Origin: Lachnospiraceae bacterium
Lineage (GTDB): Bacteria; Bacillota; Clostridia; Lachnospirales; Lachnospiraceae
Assembly (NCBI GenBank): GCA_017441585.1
Contig: JAFRWW010000004.1
Span: 1-45,008, forward strand
DNA length: 45,008 bases
Direction of reading: 5' to 3'
This document shows positions 1 through 8,013 of the stretch, piece by piece (within the stretch, counting starts at the first letter, position 1; each line of letters begins with the position of its first letter). The notes below the pieces were generated by a model. The model was not told where the DNA came from. It saw nothing but the letters and a program-made list of their open reading frames with translations, and did no database searches. Position numbers and translations under genes: made by a program.

Positions 1-2
1 AA

Positions 3-338
3 GATAAGGAGTATAATGTCGATAAGTGGGCAATCTTTTTCAAAGCAAAAACATGGAGGGAGATCAAAATGATAGCAGCTCAGGATTCATATATAAATGA
101 CACCGCAAAGAATCTGTTCCTTTCCAATGAGGATGAGCAGATCAGGAAGCTCGCCCTGGATGCCGAGGAGCACCAGAACTTCATCAATTCATTACAAAAT
201 AAAATCGACCGACAGGCTTCAGAAATCGACCGACAGGCTTCAGAAATCGACCGACAGGCTTCAGAAATCGACCGACAGGCTTCAGAAATTGAAAAACTTA
301 AAAAGCAATTAAACGATAACGGTATCAACATAGGCTGA
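3..338 (+). CDS. Rpn-family (PD-(D/E)XK) recombination-promoting nuclease/transposase, C-terminal fragment
   Basis: The frame is open from base 3 without a start codon, so this is the 3' end of a gene cut by the window edge; the ATG at 69 is only an internal Met. The readable text (DKWAIFFKAKTWREIKMIA, then FLSNEDEQIRKLALDAEE) resembles the region after the nuclease core in Rpn/PDDEXK transposase-like proteins, which often end in a charged coiled tail. Here the tail has four perfect copies of the heptad IDRQASE (bases 204-287), then EIEKLKKQLNDN, and should form a coiled coil. The catalytic domain is outside the window, so the family call rests on the C-terminal part only. Confidence 0.6.
   Translation, partial: DKEYNVDKWAIFFKAKTWREIKMIAAQDSYINDTAKNLFLSNEDEQIRKLALDAEEHQNFINSLQNKIDRQASEIDRQASEIDRQASEIDRQASEIEKLKKQLNDNGINIG
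204..287 (+). repeat. Four perfect 21-bp tandem repeats inside the coiled-coil tail
   Basis: The unit starts ATCGACCGACAGGCTTCAGA and repeats exactly at 204, 225, 246 and 267. Each unit encodes one heptad (IDRQASE). A degenerate fifth unit begins at 288 (ATTGAA). Exact identity at the DNA level, including third positions, indicates recent slippage or amplification. Confidence 0.95.
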
Positions 339-353
339 TCCCTCAGACAAAAA

Positions 354-389
354 TAACCCCGGTCAATCATTTGAGATCAGCCGGGGTTA
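354..389. terminator. Bidirectional intrinsic terminator between convergent genes
   Basis: TAACCCCGG (354-362) pairs perfectly with CCGGGGTTA (381-389). A-rich sequence lies on the left and T-rich sequence (CTTTATT) on the right. It lies between the plus-strand nuclease gene ending at 338 and the minus-strand gene ending at 445, so it can serve both. Confidence 0.8.
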
Positions 390-444
390 CTTTATTCATA
401 ACATTTTCTTATCCATGATACTACTGGTCACATGATTCATGTTT

Positions 445-816
445 TTAAAGCACAGCGCAGCAGATAATAATGGCAACTGTGCCAAAGATCAGCGCCAGGA
501 TCGGCATCCATATGATACTGTATAGCTTATTTACCAGACTTATGATGAGCATGATGAGGCCGATAAAACCACCGGTGAGCGCACCACACCATATCGCTGC
601 GATTAACAGGACCGCTCCTGAGACAAAACCCACTACCCCCCATGTGAGGCTGTCTCCGTTACCGGATTTTGGCATATAATTTACCATATAAAACAACCAG
701 AGGGCACAGAGCATTGAGCCCGCCGACAATACCAGAGAAATAATCGAAAACACCGTTGCTGCCACCGGTGCTTTTTTAACTTCCTGTTCCATATTTTCTT
801 TTTCCCCAACATTCAC
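445..816 (-). CDS. Small membrane protein of unknown function
   Basis: The protein has 123 residues and three or four strongly hydrophobic segments (about residues 18-45, 60-78, 80-95 and 100-123), separated by short loops. I recognise no catalytic motif and give no function. Two starts are possible: the first ATG, or Met9 (base 792, MEQEVKK). Neither has a strong ribosome-binding site. It is monocistronic, facing the terminator at 354-389, and a family A repeat lies just upstream. Confidence 0.65.
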   Translation of the reverse strand: MNVGEKENMEQEVKKAPVAATVFSIISLVLSAGSMLCALWLFYMVNYMPKSGNGDSLTWGVVGFVSGAVLLIAAIWCGALTGGFIGLIMLIISLVNKLYSIIWMPILALIFGTVAIIICCAVL

Positions 817-836
817 TTTAGTTTATATGTCCGGTC

Positions 837-868
837 TGTCAAGATTCTTCGCTACGCTCAGAATGACA
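837..868. repeat. Family A dispersed palindromic repeat
   Basis: TGTCAAGATTCTTCGC..GCTCAGAATGACA is the inverse form of the core TGTCATTCTGAGC..GCGAAGAATCTT. It is the first of at least eight related copies in this window, all intergenic. Confidence 0.8.
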
Positions 869-872
869 ATAG

Positions 873-898
873 CGGTGGTGATCCGATTTACACCACCG
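873..898. terminator. GC-rich hairpin downstream of the GGDEF gene, possible terminator
   Basis: CGGTGGTG (873-880) pairs perfectly with CACCACCG (891-898) around a 10-nt loop, 22 bases after the stop of the minus-strand gene. No U-run follows on the minus strand, so the terminator call is weak. Confidence 0.4.
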
Positions 899-919
899 AA
901 AACCACTTAACCAAGACGT

Positions 920-3070
920 TTAGCCATTCTTTGCTTTTCCCTGACGCTTATTTTCATACATGAGCTTATCGGCACGGCGGATCGTGTCGGATACGGAGTT
1001 GTCATGCTCGGGATCATAATCCGCGATACCTATGGATACCCTGGGCTCTTCCCAGCGGTTATCCGCGCGCTCACAGAGTTCAGAACGCTCTTTTTCAAAC
1101 AGTACCATCAGTTTGTCTCTGTCACGGTAATCATCATTCTGAAGTACCACGGCAAATTCATCTCCACCTATCCTGAACACGGGGCTGTGATCAAATATCC
1201 GACAGATCAGCCGACTGGCGGTCTTTATGTAGATATCGCCCTTGTCATGTCCGTTCTCGTCGTTGACCTGCTTCAGATTATCACAGTCAAACACGCCTAT
1301 GGCGAATTTCACTTCTTCGTTGTTATCTATCTTTTCCTGAAGTTCCCTGGTGTAATCGTCAAAAGCGCCTTTATTTCTGACCGAAGTCAGCGAATCGACA
1401 AATACCTTTTTGTTAAGCGCTTTCAGCATCCGTTCTTCTTCGACGATCTTTCTTTCCGCCTTTATGCCTCTCAGCAAAAGTATCAGGATCACCAGCAGGA
1501 CGGCAGCTATCACTGTCATGACTATAAGAAGGTTATCCTTGACGAGTTCCAGAAAGCTGACTTTCACATCCTCGGTGGAATAATATGTCAGTGCAGTATG
1601 AACCACTGAATCCGGCACCAGGCTTATCGCCTTTGCCATTATGGAATACAGTTCGGTTTCTCCTTTTCTGAAAGCAAAGCAATAATCCATGTCCACGCCG
1701 GTATATACAGTAGTCAGGTGCAGATTTTCGCACTGCTTGGAAATGTTGTTGTATCTGTAATTACTGATGATAACACAGTCAGCTTTCCCGTTTGCCACGC
1801 CGTCAAGCCCTGCCTGCGTGTTTGCATAATAAACCGGCTTCCAGGTGGGATAATTATCCGCCAGGAACAACTCATAATTTGTGTCACCTTCATTTACGGC
1901 AACAGTCACATCATTTTTACGTACAAATTCCTTTTGATCCGACGCTCTGAACACTGCGTCCATTTCCGTGCGCATCAGGGGAGGAGACATGACCAGACCC
2001 ATAATCTCGCTGTCATAATCAGTCAGATTTGCAGGAAACACACAGTCTATCTCTCCGGCATCAAGGGCATCCATGGCCGCACCTACAGTCGGATAAGCAA
2101 TGGTTTCAATATTAAGATAGTCATTTTCAAAAACGGCTGAAACATACGCCAGATAGTCCCTTAAAGCACCTGTCAGTTCTCCTGTCCGTGAATCCTTTGC
2201 ACAAAATGCCAGATAATTATCCTGATATCCCACACGGATAACACCATGTTCGGAAAGCCATTTCCTTTCTTTCGGATCCAGATATTTTTCAGTCTGTACG
2301 TTACTTAAGTATTTATCGTACAGTTCCATGTTATAGAATTTATTCTCATCCTGGATCTTGTTCATGGCCACATCCAGCTGTGTCTGCAGCTCGGGCTGAT
2401 CCTTACTGACGACAAAATAGTAATCAGAGGATCCTACCTTGCAGACCGGAACAGCAACCTGAGAATCCGCATAAATGTCCATGGTGACATAAGCATCCAT
2501 CTGTTTATCCAGCGTGTGGATCACTTCCTCCTCATGACCGTTTATCTCGATCAGATTTACGCTTACACTGTGGGAATCTGCCCATCTTACAAAAATTTCC
2601 TTCTGGATGGAACCCTGGGCCACGCCTATCGTCATGCCATTCAATGAAGAATAATCCTCAGCCGTGATCTTTGTATTATCAGGTGAAACAAAAATATAAT
2701 ACGACTCTGTACCCATAGGGATGGAAGAATATAAAATGTCCCTGGCACGCTCATCGGAATATGAAACGTTACTCATCATATCAATCTGACCGTCTTTAAG
2801 CATCTGCAACAGGTCCGTAAAACTGCCCTTCACATATTCATACTCCCAACCCGTATAAGCGGAAAGCTTAGACAGATACTCATAAGCATATCCCGAATTT
2901 CTGCCGCTTGGATCGGTAATATAAAAAGGTGCATCATGCCAGCCTACGCGTATAACTCTTCCTCGCGTATTTTCTGCCGCATATGCACCTTGATGTATAA
3001 TAAAAAAAGTCACAAAAAAAACTAAAAGCAACCCAATGATCCGGCGTAAGATCCCATATTCTTTCCGCAT
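920..3070 (-). CDS. Membrane diguanylate cyclase with two tandem extracellular solute-binding domains (SBP_bac_3 x2 - TM - GGDEF)
   Basis: It probably makes cyclic di-GMP in response to a small ligand outside the cell. I chose the ATG at 3070 (716 residues) because GAGGGG precedes it at good spacing; an upstream in-frame GTG at 3127 lies inside the previous gene. An N-terminal signal peptide ends near AYA/AEN. Two bacterial family-3 solute-binding domains follow (about residues 35-250 and 270-490), then a membrane helix near 525-545 (LLIVMTVIAAVLLVILILLL) and a GGDEF domain with intact GGDEF at about 635-639. RIFD lies two residues too far upstream of GGDEF to be a canonical RxxD inhibitory site. 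It is the last gene of the IorAB cluster, so the ligand may be an aromatic amino acid or derivative (inference). Confidence 0.88.
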   Translation of the reverse strand: MRKEYGILRRIIGLLLVFFVTFFIIHQGAYAAENTRGRVIRVGWHDAPFYITDPSGRNSGYAYEYLSKLSAYTGWEYEYVKGSFTDLLQMLKDGQIDMMSNVSYSDERARDILYSSIPMGTESYYIFVSPDNTKITAEDYSSLNGMTIGVAQGSIQKEIFVRWADSHSVSVNLIEINGHEEEVIHTLDKQMDAYVTMDIYADSQVAVPVCKVGSSDYYFVVSKDQPELQTQLDVAMNKIQDENKFYNMELYDKYLSNVQTEKYLDPKERKWLSEHGVIRVGYQDNYLAFCAKDSRTGELTGALRDYLAYVSAVFENDYLNIETIAYPTVGAAMDALDAGEIDCVFPANLTDYDSEIMGLVMSPPLMRTEMDAVFRASDQKEFVRKNDVTVAVNEGDTNYELFLADNYPTWKPVYYANTQAGLDGVANGKADCVIISNYRYNNISKQCENLHLTTVYTGVDMDYCFAFRKGETELYSIMAKAISLVPDSVVHTALTYYSTEDVKVSFLELVKDNLLIVMTVIAAVLLVILILLLRGIKAERKIVEEERMLKALNKKVFVDSLTSVRNKGAFDDYTRELQEKIDNNEEVKFAIGVFDCDNLKQVNDENGHDKGDIYIKTASRLICRIFDHSPVFRIGGDEFAVVLQNDDYRDRDKLMVLFEKERSELCERADNRWEEPRVSIGIADYDPEHDNSVSDTIRRADKLMYENKRQGKAKNG

Positions 3071-3113
3071 TTTTGTCTTTCCCCTCAAAGTCATGTCTTT
3101 TAAACAGAATTCA

Positions 3114-3602
3114 TCAAAAGCCTTCACTGCGTCTCTTTTTTCTTACTTCAATGCGTTTTTGGGCGCCTTCCCACTCTGCCCTTTCCGCCTCAGTCAAGAG
3201 TTCCAGCCCATAACGGACAGGGGTGGGCTTACCATTCTCATCCACGCACACCTCGGTAAAATATGCCCTGTTTATGGGATGTCTGATGCCTGTATCCTGA
3301 TCTTCCACATACACATCCACACGAACCTCCATGGAAGTGCGGCCCACATAAGTCAGCCGGGAGATTATCACCAGCAGCTCATTTATATATGCACCCTTTT
3401 TAAACTGCAGGTTATCACAGGCGGCGGTAGTTACCATGGCGCCGGAATGTCTCAGCGCCGCTATGCCTGCCACCTCGTCCATCCACTGCATAAGGCGGCC
3501 TCCAAACAACCGTCCGCTGCCGTTTATGTCTTCATAGTGGATCATCTTCATCCATTCAGACCTGGAATATTCTACCGTGCGTTTTTCTCTCTCGTCGTTC
3601 AT
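3114..3602 (-). CDS. Acyl-CoA thioesterase, hotdog fold (YciA-like)
   Basis: It hydrolyses acyl-CoA to the free acid and CoA. The 162-residue length is typical of the YciA/ACOT type. The hotdog helix is visible as GRLFGGRLMQWMDEVAG, with the Asp expected for catalysis in MDEVA, followed by a strand region with YVGRTSMEVRVDVYVE. The start lies five bases after the iorB stop with no clear Shine-Dalgarno, which suggests coupled translation. Next to indolepyruvate oxidoreductase and an acyl-CoA ligase, the likely substrates are arylacetyl-CoAs, but this is context only. Confidence 0.85.
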   Translation of the reverse strand: MNDEREKRTVEYSRSEWMKMIHYEDINGSGRLFGGRLMQWMDEVAGIAALRHSGAMVTTAACDNLQFKKGAYINELLVIISRLTYVGRTSMEVRVDVYVEDQDTGIRHPINRAYFTEVCVDENGKPTPVRYGLELLTEAERAEWEGAQKRIEVRKKRRSEGF

Positions 3603-3607
3603 ATTTT

Positions 3608-4186
3608 TTATGCAGTATAATTAAGCCCCAGGTCAAACGCCTTTTTGTTAAGTTCCAGGAATTTTGCCGGAACGCAGGCCACTATAGCCTCTTCCCAGTC
3701 GCTCTTATCGAAATCAAAATAGTGGGACAGCCTGCCCAAAAGTACCAGATTCACCGCCTTCACGGAACCGGCCTGTGCAGCCAGCTCAAGGCAGTTGAGA
3801 GCATCCGTCTTAACGCCTGTTGCGCTTATCTTTGAAACGATATCGGCAGGATACTCCGCAGCTCCCGTGATCACGGTCATGGGATCCGTCTGAACGGTAT
3901 TCGTCACCACACAGCCATCCTTTTTAAGATAAGATATCCATCTGGCAGCCTCCAAAGGCTCAAACGATACGATGAAGTCTGCCTCACCCTTATCGATTAT
4001 GGGTGAAAAAACCTTTTCACCGTAACGTACATATGTCACCACGGAGCCTCCGCGCTGTGACATACCGTGTACCTCGGAAACCTTTACATCATATCCTTTT
4101 TTGAGAAGAAGATGTCCCAGTAATTTGCTGGCCAGAAGGCTTCCCTGACCGCCGACACCTACTATCATTATATTCTTTGTGTTCAT
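3608..4186 (-). CDS. iorB: Indolepyruvate ferredoxin oxidoreductase, beta subunit
   Basis: This is the gamma/beta-type subunit of the anaerobic 2-oxoacid oxidoreductase that turns aryl pyruvates and CoA into arylacetyl-CoA, CO2 and reduced ferredoxin. The 192 residues begin with the family pattern IMIVGVGGQGSLLASKLLG, followed by SEVHGMSQRGGSV, both diagnostic of POR gamma-type domains. GAGGAAT precedes the ATG. It lies after iorA, separated by an 85-bp gap that holds a family A repeat, and five bases before the thioesterase. Confidence 0.93.
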   Translation of the reverse strand: MNTKNIMIVGVGGQGSLLASKLLGHLLLKKGYDVKVSEVHGMSQRGGSVVTYVRYGEKVFSPIIDKGEADFIVSFEPLEAARWISYLKKDGCVVTNTVQTDPMTVITGAAEYPADIVSKISATGVKTDALNCLELAAQAGSVKAVNLVLLGRLSHYFDFDKSDWEEAIVACVPAKFLELNKKAFDLGLNYTA

Positions 4187-4225
4187 ATCATATTCCTCTG
4201 TTTTTTACTTTTATTGATATGCCAG

Positions 4226-4266
4226 ATCTTTCAAGATCCTTCGTCGCTTCGCTCCTCAGGATGACA
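4226..4266. repeat. Family A dispersed repeat between iorA and iorB
   Basis: GATCTTTCAAGATCCTTCGTCGC..GCTCCTCAGGATGACA matches the inverse family A core. It fills most of the gap between two genes that should be co-transcribed, so it is part of the mRNA. Confidence 0.75.
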
Positions 4267-4271
4267 AAAGT

Positions 4272-6020
4272 TTACGAAATCGCTGAGAATGCACACATCT
4301 GCTTGCAGATACCGCAGCCTGTACACTGGGTCTTGTCTATCACGGCCTTAACGGTTCCCGTACCGTCAGCTTTCATGGATATGGCAGGACAGCCTATGCG
4401 CATGCAACTCTTACAGCTCTTACATTTTTCACTGTCCACGCAAAGAGGGGGATTATGCTTCACATACTTAAGCAATGCGCAGGGACGGCGTGATATGATC
4501 ACAGAAGGCGCATCTACTCCAAGCTCCTCACCTATCACCTTCTCACACTGTGACAGATCATAAGGATCCACCACGCTGACTCTCTCAAAGCCCAGGGCAT
4601 GACACAGAGCCTCCAGATCGATCTTGCCTGCGGGATCGCCCTTTATATTATATCCGGTGGTGGGATTCTGCTGATGTCCCGTCATACCTGTGATGGAATT
4701 ATCCACTATGATGACAGTGGAATTCGTCATATTATATGCTATATTTGCAAGGCCTGTCATACCGGAATGCATGAAGGTAGAATCACCTATGACAGCTACT
4801 ATATTCTTTTTATCGGTTTCGTTTTTGAGTTCCCTGGCTCTGTTGAAACCATGAACCGCACTTACAGATGCGCCCATGCAAAGAGTCATGTCCATCATAC
4901 CGAGGGGAGGCGTACCGCCCAGAGTATAACAACCTATATCACCCAGCACTGTGCAGTTAAGTTTCTTCAATGAATAGAACAGACCTCTGTGAGGGCAGCC
5001 TGCACACATTACAGGGGGACGGACGGGAGTGGCTTCACCAAACTCGGGATACTCCGCCTTTTCTCCCAGAATGCACTCTCTCAAAAGTCCCTGTGAAAAC
5101 TCACCGCAGATGGGAAGGATATCCTTACCATGTACAGTAAGGCCCAGAGCCTTGCAATGCTCCTCTATCACTGGGTCCAGTTCCTCCACCACATACACTT
5201 CTTCCACGGACTTTGCAAAATCCACAAGAAGCTTGTCGGGAAGAGGATTGACCATGCCCAGCTTCAATATGGAAGAATCATTTCCGAATACTTCCTTTAC
5301 ATACTGGTAAGACGTACTGGAGGTTATAAAGCCCCTCTTTGCACCTTCTACCTTTTCTACACGGTTTATTCCGGAGGTCTCGCCATACTCGGCCAGTTTT
5401 CTCATCCTTTCCTCCACAAAAGGATGACGGCGGATAGCATTGGCGGGAGCCATAGAATATTTGGCCGGATTTTTCTCATAGGTTTTTTCCACGACATTAC
5501 GCGAAGAGGTCTCCACCAGACTCTGGGAATGAGCCACTCTGGTACACATCTTTAAAAGTACGGGAGTATCATACTCTTCCGAAAGCTCATAGGCCAGCTT
5601 AGCAAATTCCAGGGCTTCCTCGGAATCGGAAGGCTCCAGCATGGGAACCTTGGCTCCTATGGCATGTCTGCGGGAATCCTGCTCATTCTGAGAGGAATGC
5701 ATGCCGGCGTCATCGGCCACACCTACCACCAAGCCGGCATTTACACCGGTATATGACATGGTATAAAGAGGATCTGCCGCCACGTTAAGTCCCACATGCT
5801 TCATGCCGCAAAACGATCTGACGCCGGAAAGCGAAGCGCCAAAAGCAGCCTCCATGGCTACCTTTTCATTGGGCGCCCACTCACAGTATATCTCATCATA
5901 TTTTGCTGCTTCTTCGGTGATCTCCGTGCTGGGAGTACCGGGATAACTGGACACAAAACTGACGCCTGCCTCAAAAAGGCCTCTGGCCGCTGCCTTGTTT
6001 CCTAACATAAGTTCTTTCAT
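4272..6020 (-). CDS. iorA: Indolepyruvate ferredoxin oxidoreductase, alpha subunit
   Basis: This is the catalytic subunit: thiamine diphosphate-dependent decarboxylation of indolepyruvate and other aryl pyruvates, passing electrons to ferredoxin. At 582 residues it is close to the usual size. The N-terminal pyrimidine-binding domain has FVSSYPGTPSTEI. The C-terminal TPP domain has GDIGCYTLGGTPPL and VAVIGDSTFMHSG followed by DNS, the GDS..N metal/TPP motif. It ends in a two-cluster ferredoxin-like module (CKSCKSC..GCP and CTGCGICKQMC). GAGGAATATAG precedes the ATG. It pairs with iorB downstream. Confidence 0.95.
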   Translation of the reverse strand: MKELMLGNKAAARGLFEAGVSFVSSYPGTPSTEITEEAAKYDEIYCEWAPNEKVAMEAAFGASLSGVRSFCGMKHVGLNVAADPLYTMSYTGVNAGLVVGVADDAGMHSSQNEQDSRRHAIGAKVPMLEPSDSEEALEFAKLAYELSEEYDTPVLLKMCTRVAHSQSLVETSSRNVVEKTYEKNPAKYSMAPANAIRRHPFVEERMRKLAEYGETSGINRVEKVEGAKRGFITSSTSYQYVKEVFGNDSSILKLGMVNPLPDKLLVDFAKSVEEVYVVEELDPVIEEHCKALGLTVHGKDILPICGEFSQGLLRECILGEKAEYPEFGEATPVRPPVMCAGCPHRGLFYSLKKLNCTVLGDIGCYTLGGTPPLGMMDMTLCMGASVSAVHGFNRARELKNETDKKNIVAVIGDSTFMHSGMTGLANIAYNMTNSTVIIVDNSITGMTGHQQNPTTGYNIKGDPAGKIDLEALCHALGFERVSVVDPYDLSQCEKVIGEELGVDAPSVIISRRPCALLKYVKHNPPLCVDSEKCKSCKSCMRIGCPAISMKADGTGTVKAVIDKTQCTGCGICKQMCAFSAIS

Positions 6021-6066
6021 TTCTATATTCCTCTCCTGGGTTTAGGTTTTCTGTTTTGCCATCTTA

Positions 6067-6103
6067 GTCAAGATCCTTCGTCGCGTTGCTCCTCAGAATG
6101 ACA
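6067..6103. repeat. Family A dispersed repeat upstream of iorA
   Basis: GTCAAGATCCTTCGTCGCG..GCTCCTCAGAATGACA is the inverse family A core. Its end grades directly into the 25-bp tandem array at 6098-6197. Confidence 0.75.
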
Positions 6104-6197
6104 ATTGATTACGCTCCTGATGATGACAATTGATTACGCTCCTGATGATGACAATTGATAAAACTCTTGATAATGACAATTAATACAGTTCTTGATG
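6098..6197. repeat. Degenerate 25-bp tandem repeat, about four units
   Basis: Units starting ATGACAATTGATTACG recur at 6098, 6123, 6148 and 6173, with a last partial unit at 6198. The first two are nearly identical and the later ones diverge (AAACTCTTGATA, ACAGTTCTTGATG). The unit seems to grow out of the ATGACA end of the neighbouring family A repeat. Confidence 0.85.
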
Positions 6198-6206
6198 ATG
6201 ACTGAT

Positions 6207-7841
6207 CTACCCTTTGATCTCATCTTCGATGAGGTGTTTGCTTCCATACTTTTCTCTGAGGGCAGGTTTTTCTATCTTGCCTGTCGCATTTCTGGGAACA
6301 GGGGCAAAGATGATCTTCTTGGGTCTCTTATATCTGGGAAGATCCATGCAGAACTGCTGTATCTCTTCCTCGGTGCACTCCATGCCTTCCTTTATCTGGA
6401 TAATGGCTGCGGCGATCTCGCCCAGTCTCTTATCCGGCAGACCTATGACTGCCACATCATGGATCTTAGGATTAGCGGACAGGAAGGATTCTATCTGCAC
6501 AGGATAAAGATTCTCGCCACCGCTTATGATCACATCCTTCTTCCTGTCTACCAGGAAGATGAAGCCATCCTCATCCTGACGTGCCATATCGCCGGTGTGA
6601 AGCCATCCGTCCTTAAGAACTTCATCAGTGGCTTCCTGATCCTTGTAATATCCCAGCATAACGCCGGGACCCTTTACACAAAGTTCTCCGACCTCACCCT
6701 GCTTTACGATAGAACCGTCTTCATCTATTATCTTTATCTCCCAGTTAAAGCCGGGCACGCCGATGGCGCCCACCTTATGGGTATTTTCCATTCCCAGATG
6801 CACACAGCCGGGACCTGTGGACTCTGAAAGTCCGTAGTTTGTATCATATTTATGATTGGGGAAATACTCCAGCCAGTGTCTTATCATGCTGGGGGGAACT
6901 GGCTGTGCGCCTATATGCATGAGTCTCCACTGTGACAGTTTATAGTTTTCAAGCTTTATCTCACCGGAATCCAACGCCACCAGTATATCCTGGGCCCAAG
7001 GCACCAGAAGCCAGACTATGGTACAGCCCTCATTGGAAACCGAAGCCAGGATCGCCTCGGGACTGGTCCCCTTTAACAGTACCGCACGGCTGCCTGTGTA
7101 AAGAGAGCCGAACCAGTGCATCTTTGCACCTGTATGATAAAGAGGCGGAATGCAGAGGAAAACGTCATCCTTGGTGGTCTCATGATGGGTAGCTTCCATC
7201 TGTGCCGACTGCATCAGAGCTCTGTGATTATGCAAAATAGCCTTGGGGAAACCTGTAGTTCCGGAAGAATAATAAATGGCAGCTATATCATCATCTGTTA
7301 TGGCTATGCCGGGATTATTACTTTCACAATTGCTTACCAGCCTGAAATAATCATCTGCATATGCGGGACAGGAATCACCCACGAAGAAAAGGAGATGATT
7401 CTTTGATATCTTACCTGAAATATCTTCTATACGTCCGATGAATTCCGGTCCGTAAAAAAGTACATCCGCATCTGCCTTTTTAAGACAATACTCTATCTCA
7501 TCGGCAGTATATCTGAAATTGAGGGGCACGGCTACCGCACCTGCCTTAAGTACTCCGAAATAAATGGGAAGCCACTCAAGACAGTTCATCAAAAGAATGG
7601 CTACCTTCTGGCCTTTCAGTATGCCCCTGGATAAAAGCAGATTAGCTACTCTGTTTGCCTTTTCATCAAATACTGCCCAGCTGATCTGACGTCGGTAATA
7701 GGTATTTCCGGTAGGACGTATTAACTCGTACTCCTTCCAGGTCACACGCTGCTGCTCCGATATCTCCGGATTGATCTCCACCAGAGCCACATCATTTCCG
7801 TACAGTTTCGCATTTCTCTCCAGTAATTCTGTAATTGGCAT
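6207..7841 (-). CDS. AMP-forming acyl/aryl-CoA ligase
   Basis: It adenylates a carboxylic acid and transfers it to CoA. At 544 residues it is a full-length ANL superfamily ligase: P-loop-like YYSSGTTGFPK at 190-200, A5-type YGLSESTGPG, GWLHTGDMARQDEDGF, and the C-terminal catalytic lysine in NATGKIEKPALRE. The acid cannot be told from sequence. Its position at the head of the iorAB-thioesterase cluster suggests arylacetates or branched acids. TATAAT at 7857-7862 could be its -10 box, but the -35 is poor and lies in the palindrome at 7872-8013. GGGGG precedes the ATG. Confidence 0.88.
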   Translation of the reverse strand: MPITELLERNAKLYGNDVALVEINPEISEQQRVTWKEYELIRPTGNTYYRRQISWAVFDEKANRVANLLLSRGILKGQKVAILLMNCLEWLPIYFGVLKAGAVAVPLNFRYTADEIEYCLKKADADVLFYGPEFIGRIEDISGKISKNHLLFFVGDSCPAYADDYFRLVSNCESNNPGIAITDDDIAAIYYSSGTTGFPKAILHNHRALMQSAQMEATHHETTKDDVFLCIPPLYHTGAKMHWFGSLYTGSRAVLLKGTSPEAILASVSNEGCTIVWLLVPWAQDILVALDSGEIKLENYKLSQWRLMHIGAQPVPPSMIRHWLEYFPNHKYDTNYGLSESTGPGCVHLGMENTHKVGAIGVPGFNWEIKIIDEDGSIVKQGEVGELCVKGPGVMLGYYKDQEATDEVLKDGWLHTGDMARQDEDGFIFLVDRKKDVIISGGENLYPVQIESFLSANPKIHDVAVIGLPDKRLGEIAAAIIQIKEGMECTEEEIQQFCMDLPRYKRPKKIIFAPVPRNATGKIEKPALREKYGSKHLIEDEIKG

Positions 7842-7871
7842 TTTATATTCCCCCTTATTATAATTTCGTTA

Positions 7872-8013
7872 TAACTATTCAGGACACACCTCAAAAAACT
7901 TCGTTTTTTTCGGTGATTGGATCCATCCAATACATAAATATGTAAAATATGTCTTACGTGAGCAAGCTCCCGACGACACATTTTACATATTTATGTGCTG
8001 TCCTGAATAGTTA
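7872..8013. repeat. 142-bp nested inverted-repeat (MITE-like) element
   Basis: The ends are a perfect 15-bp inverted repeat: TAACTATTCAGGACA at 7872-7886 and its complement at 7999-8013. A second, inner pair of 22-bp arms (7932-7953 and 7975-7996, 21 of 22 matching) flanks a short loop with GAGCAAGCTC. The right end supplies the ecfT stop codon (8011-8013). No ORF of transposase size lies inside. Confidence 0.85.

Noticed and set aside
204..287. CRISPR-like array
   Set aside because: The units are directly adjacent without spacers and encode heptads in frame.
1004..1609. 201-codon ORF opposite the GGDEF gene
   Set aside because: It is antisense to a well-supported gene and its codon pattern mirrors the real frame; no family resemblance.
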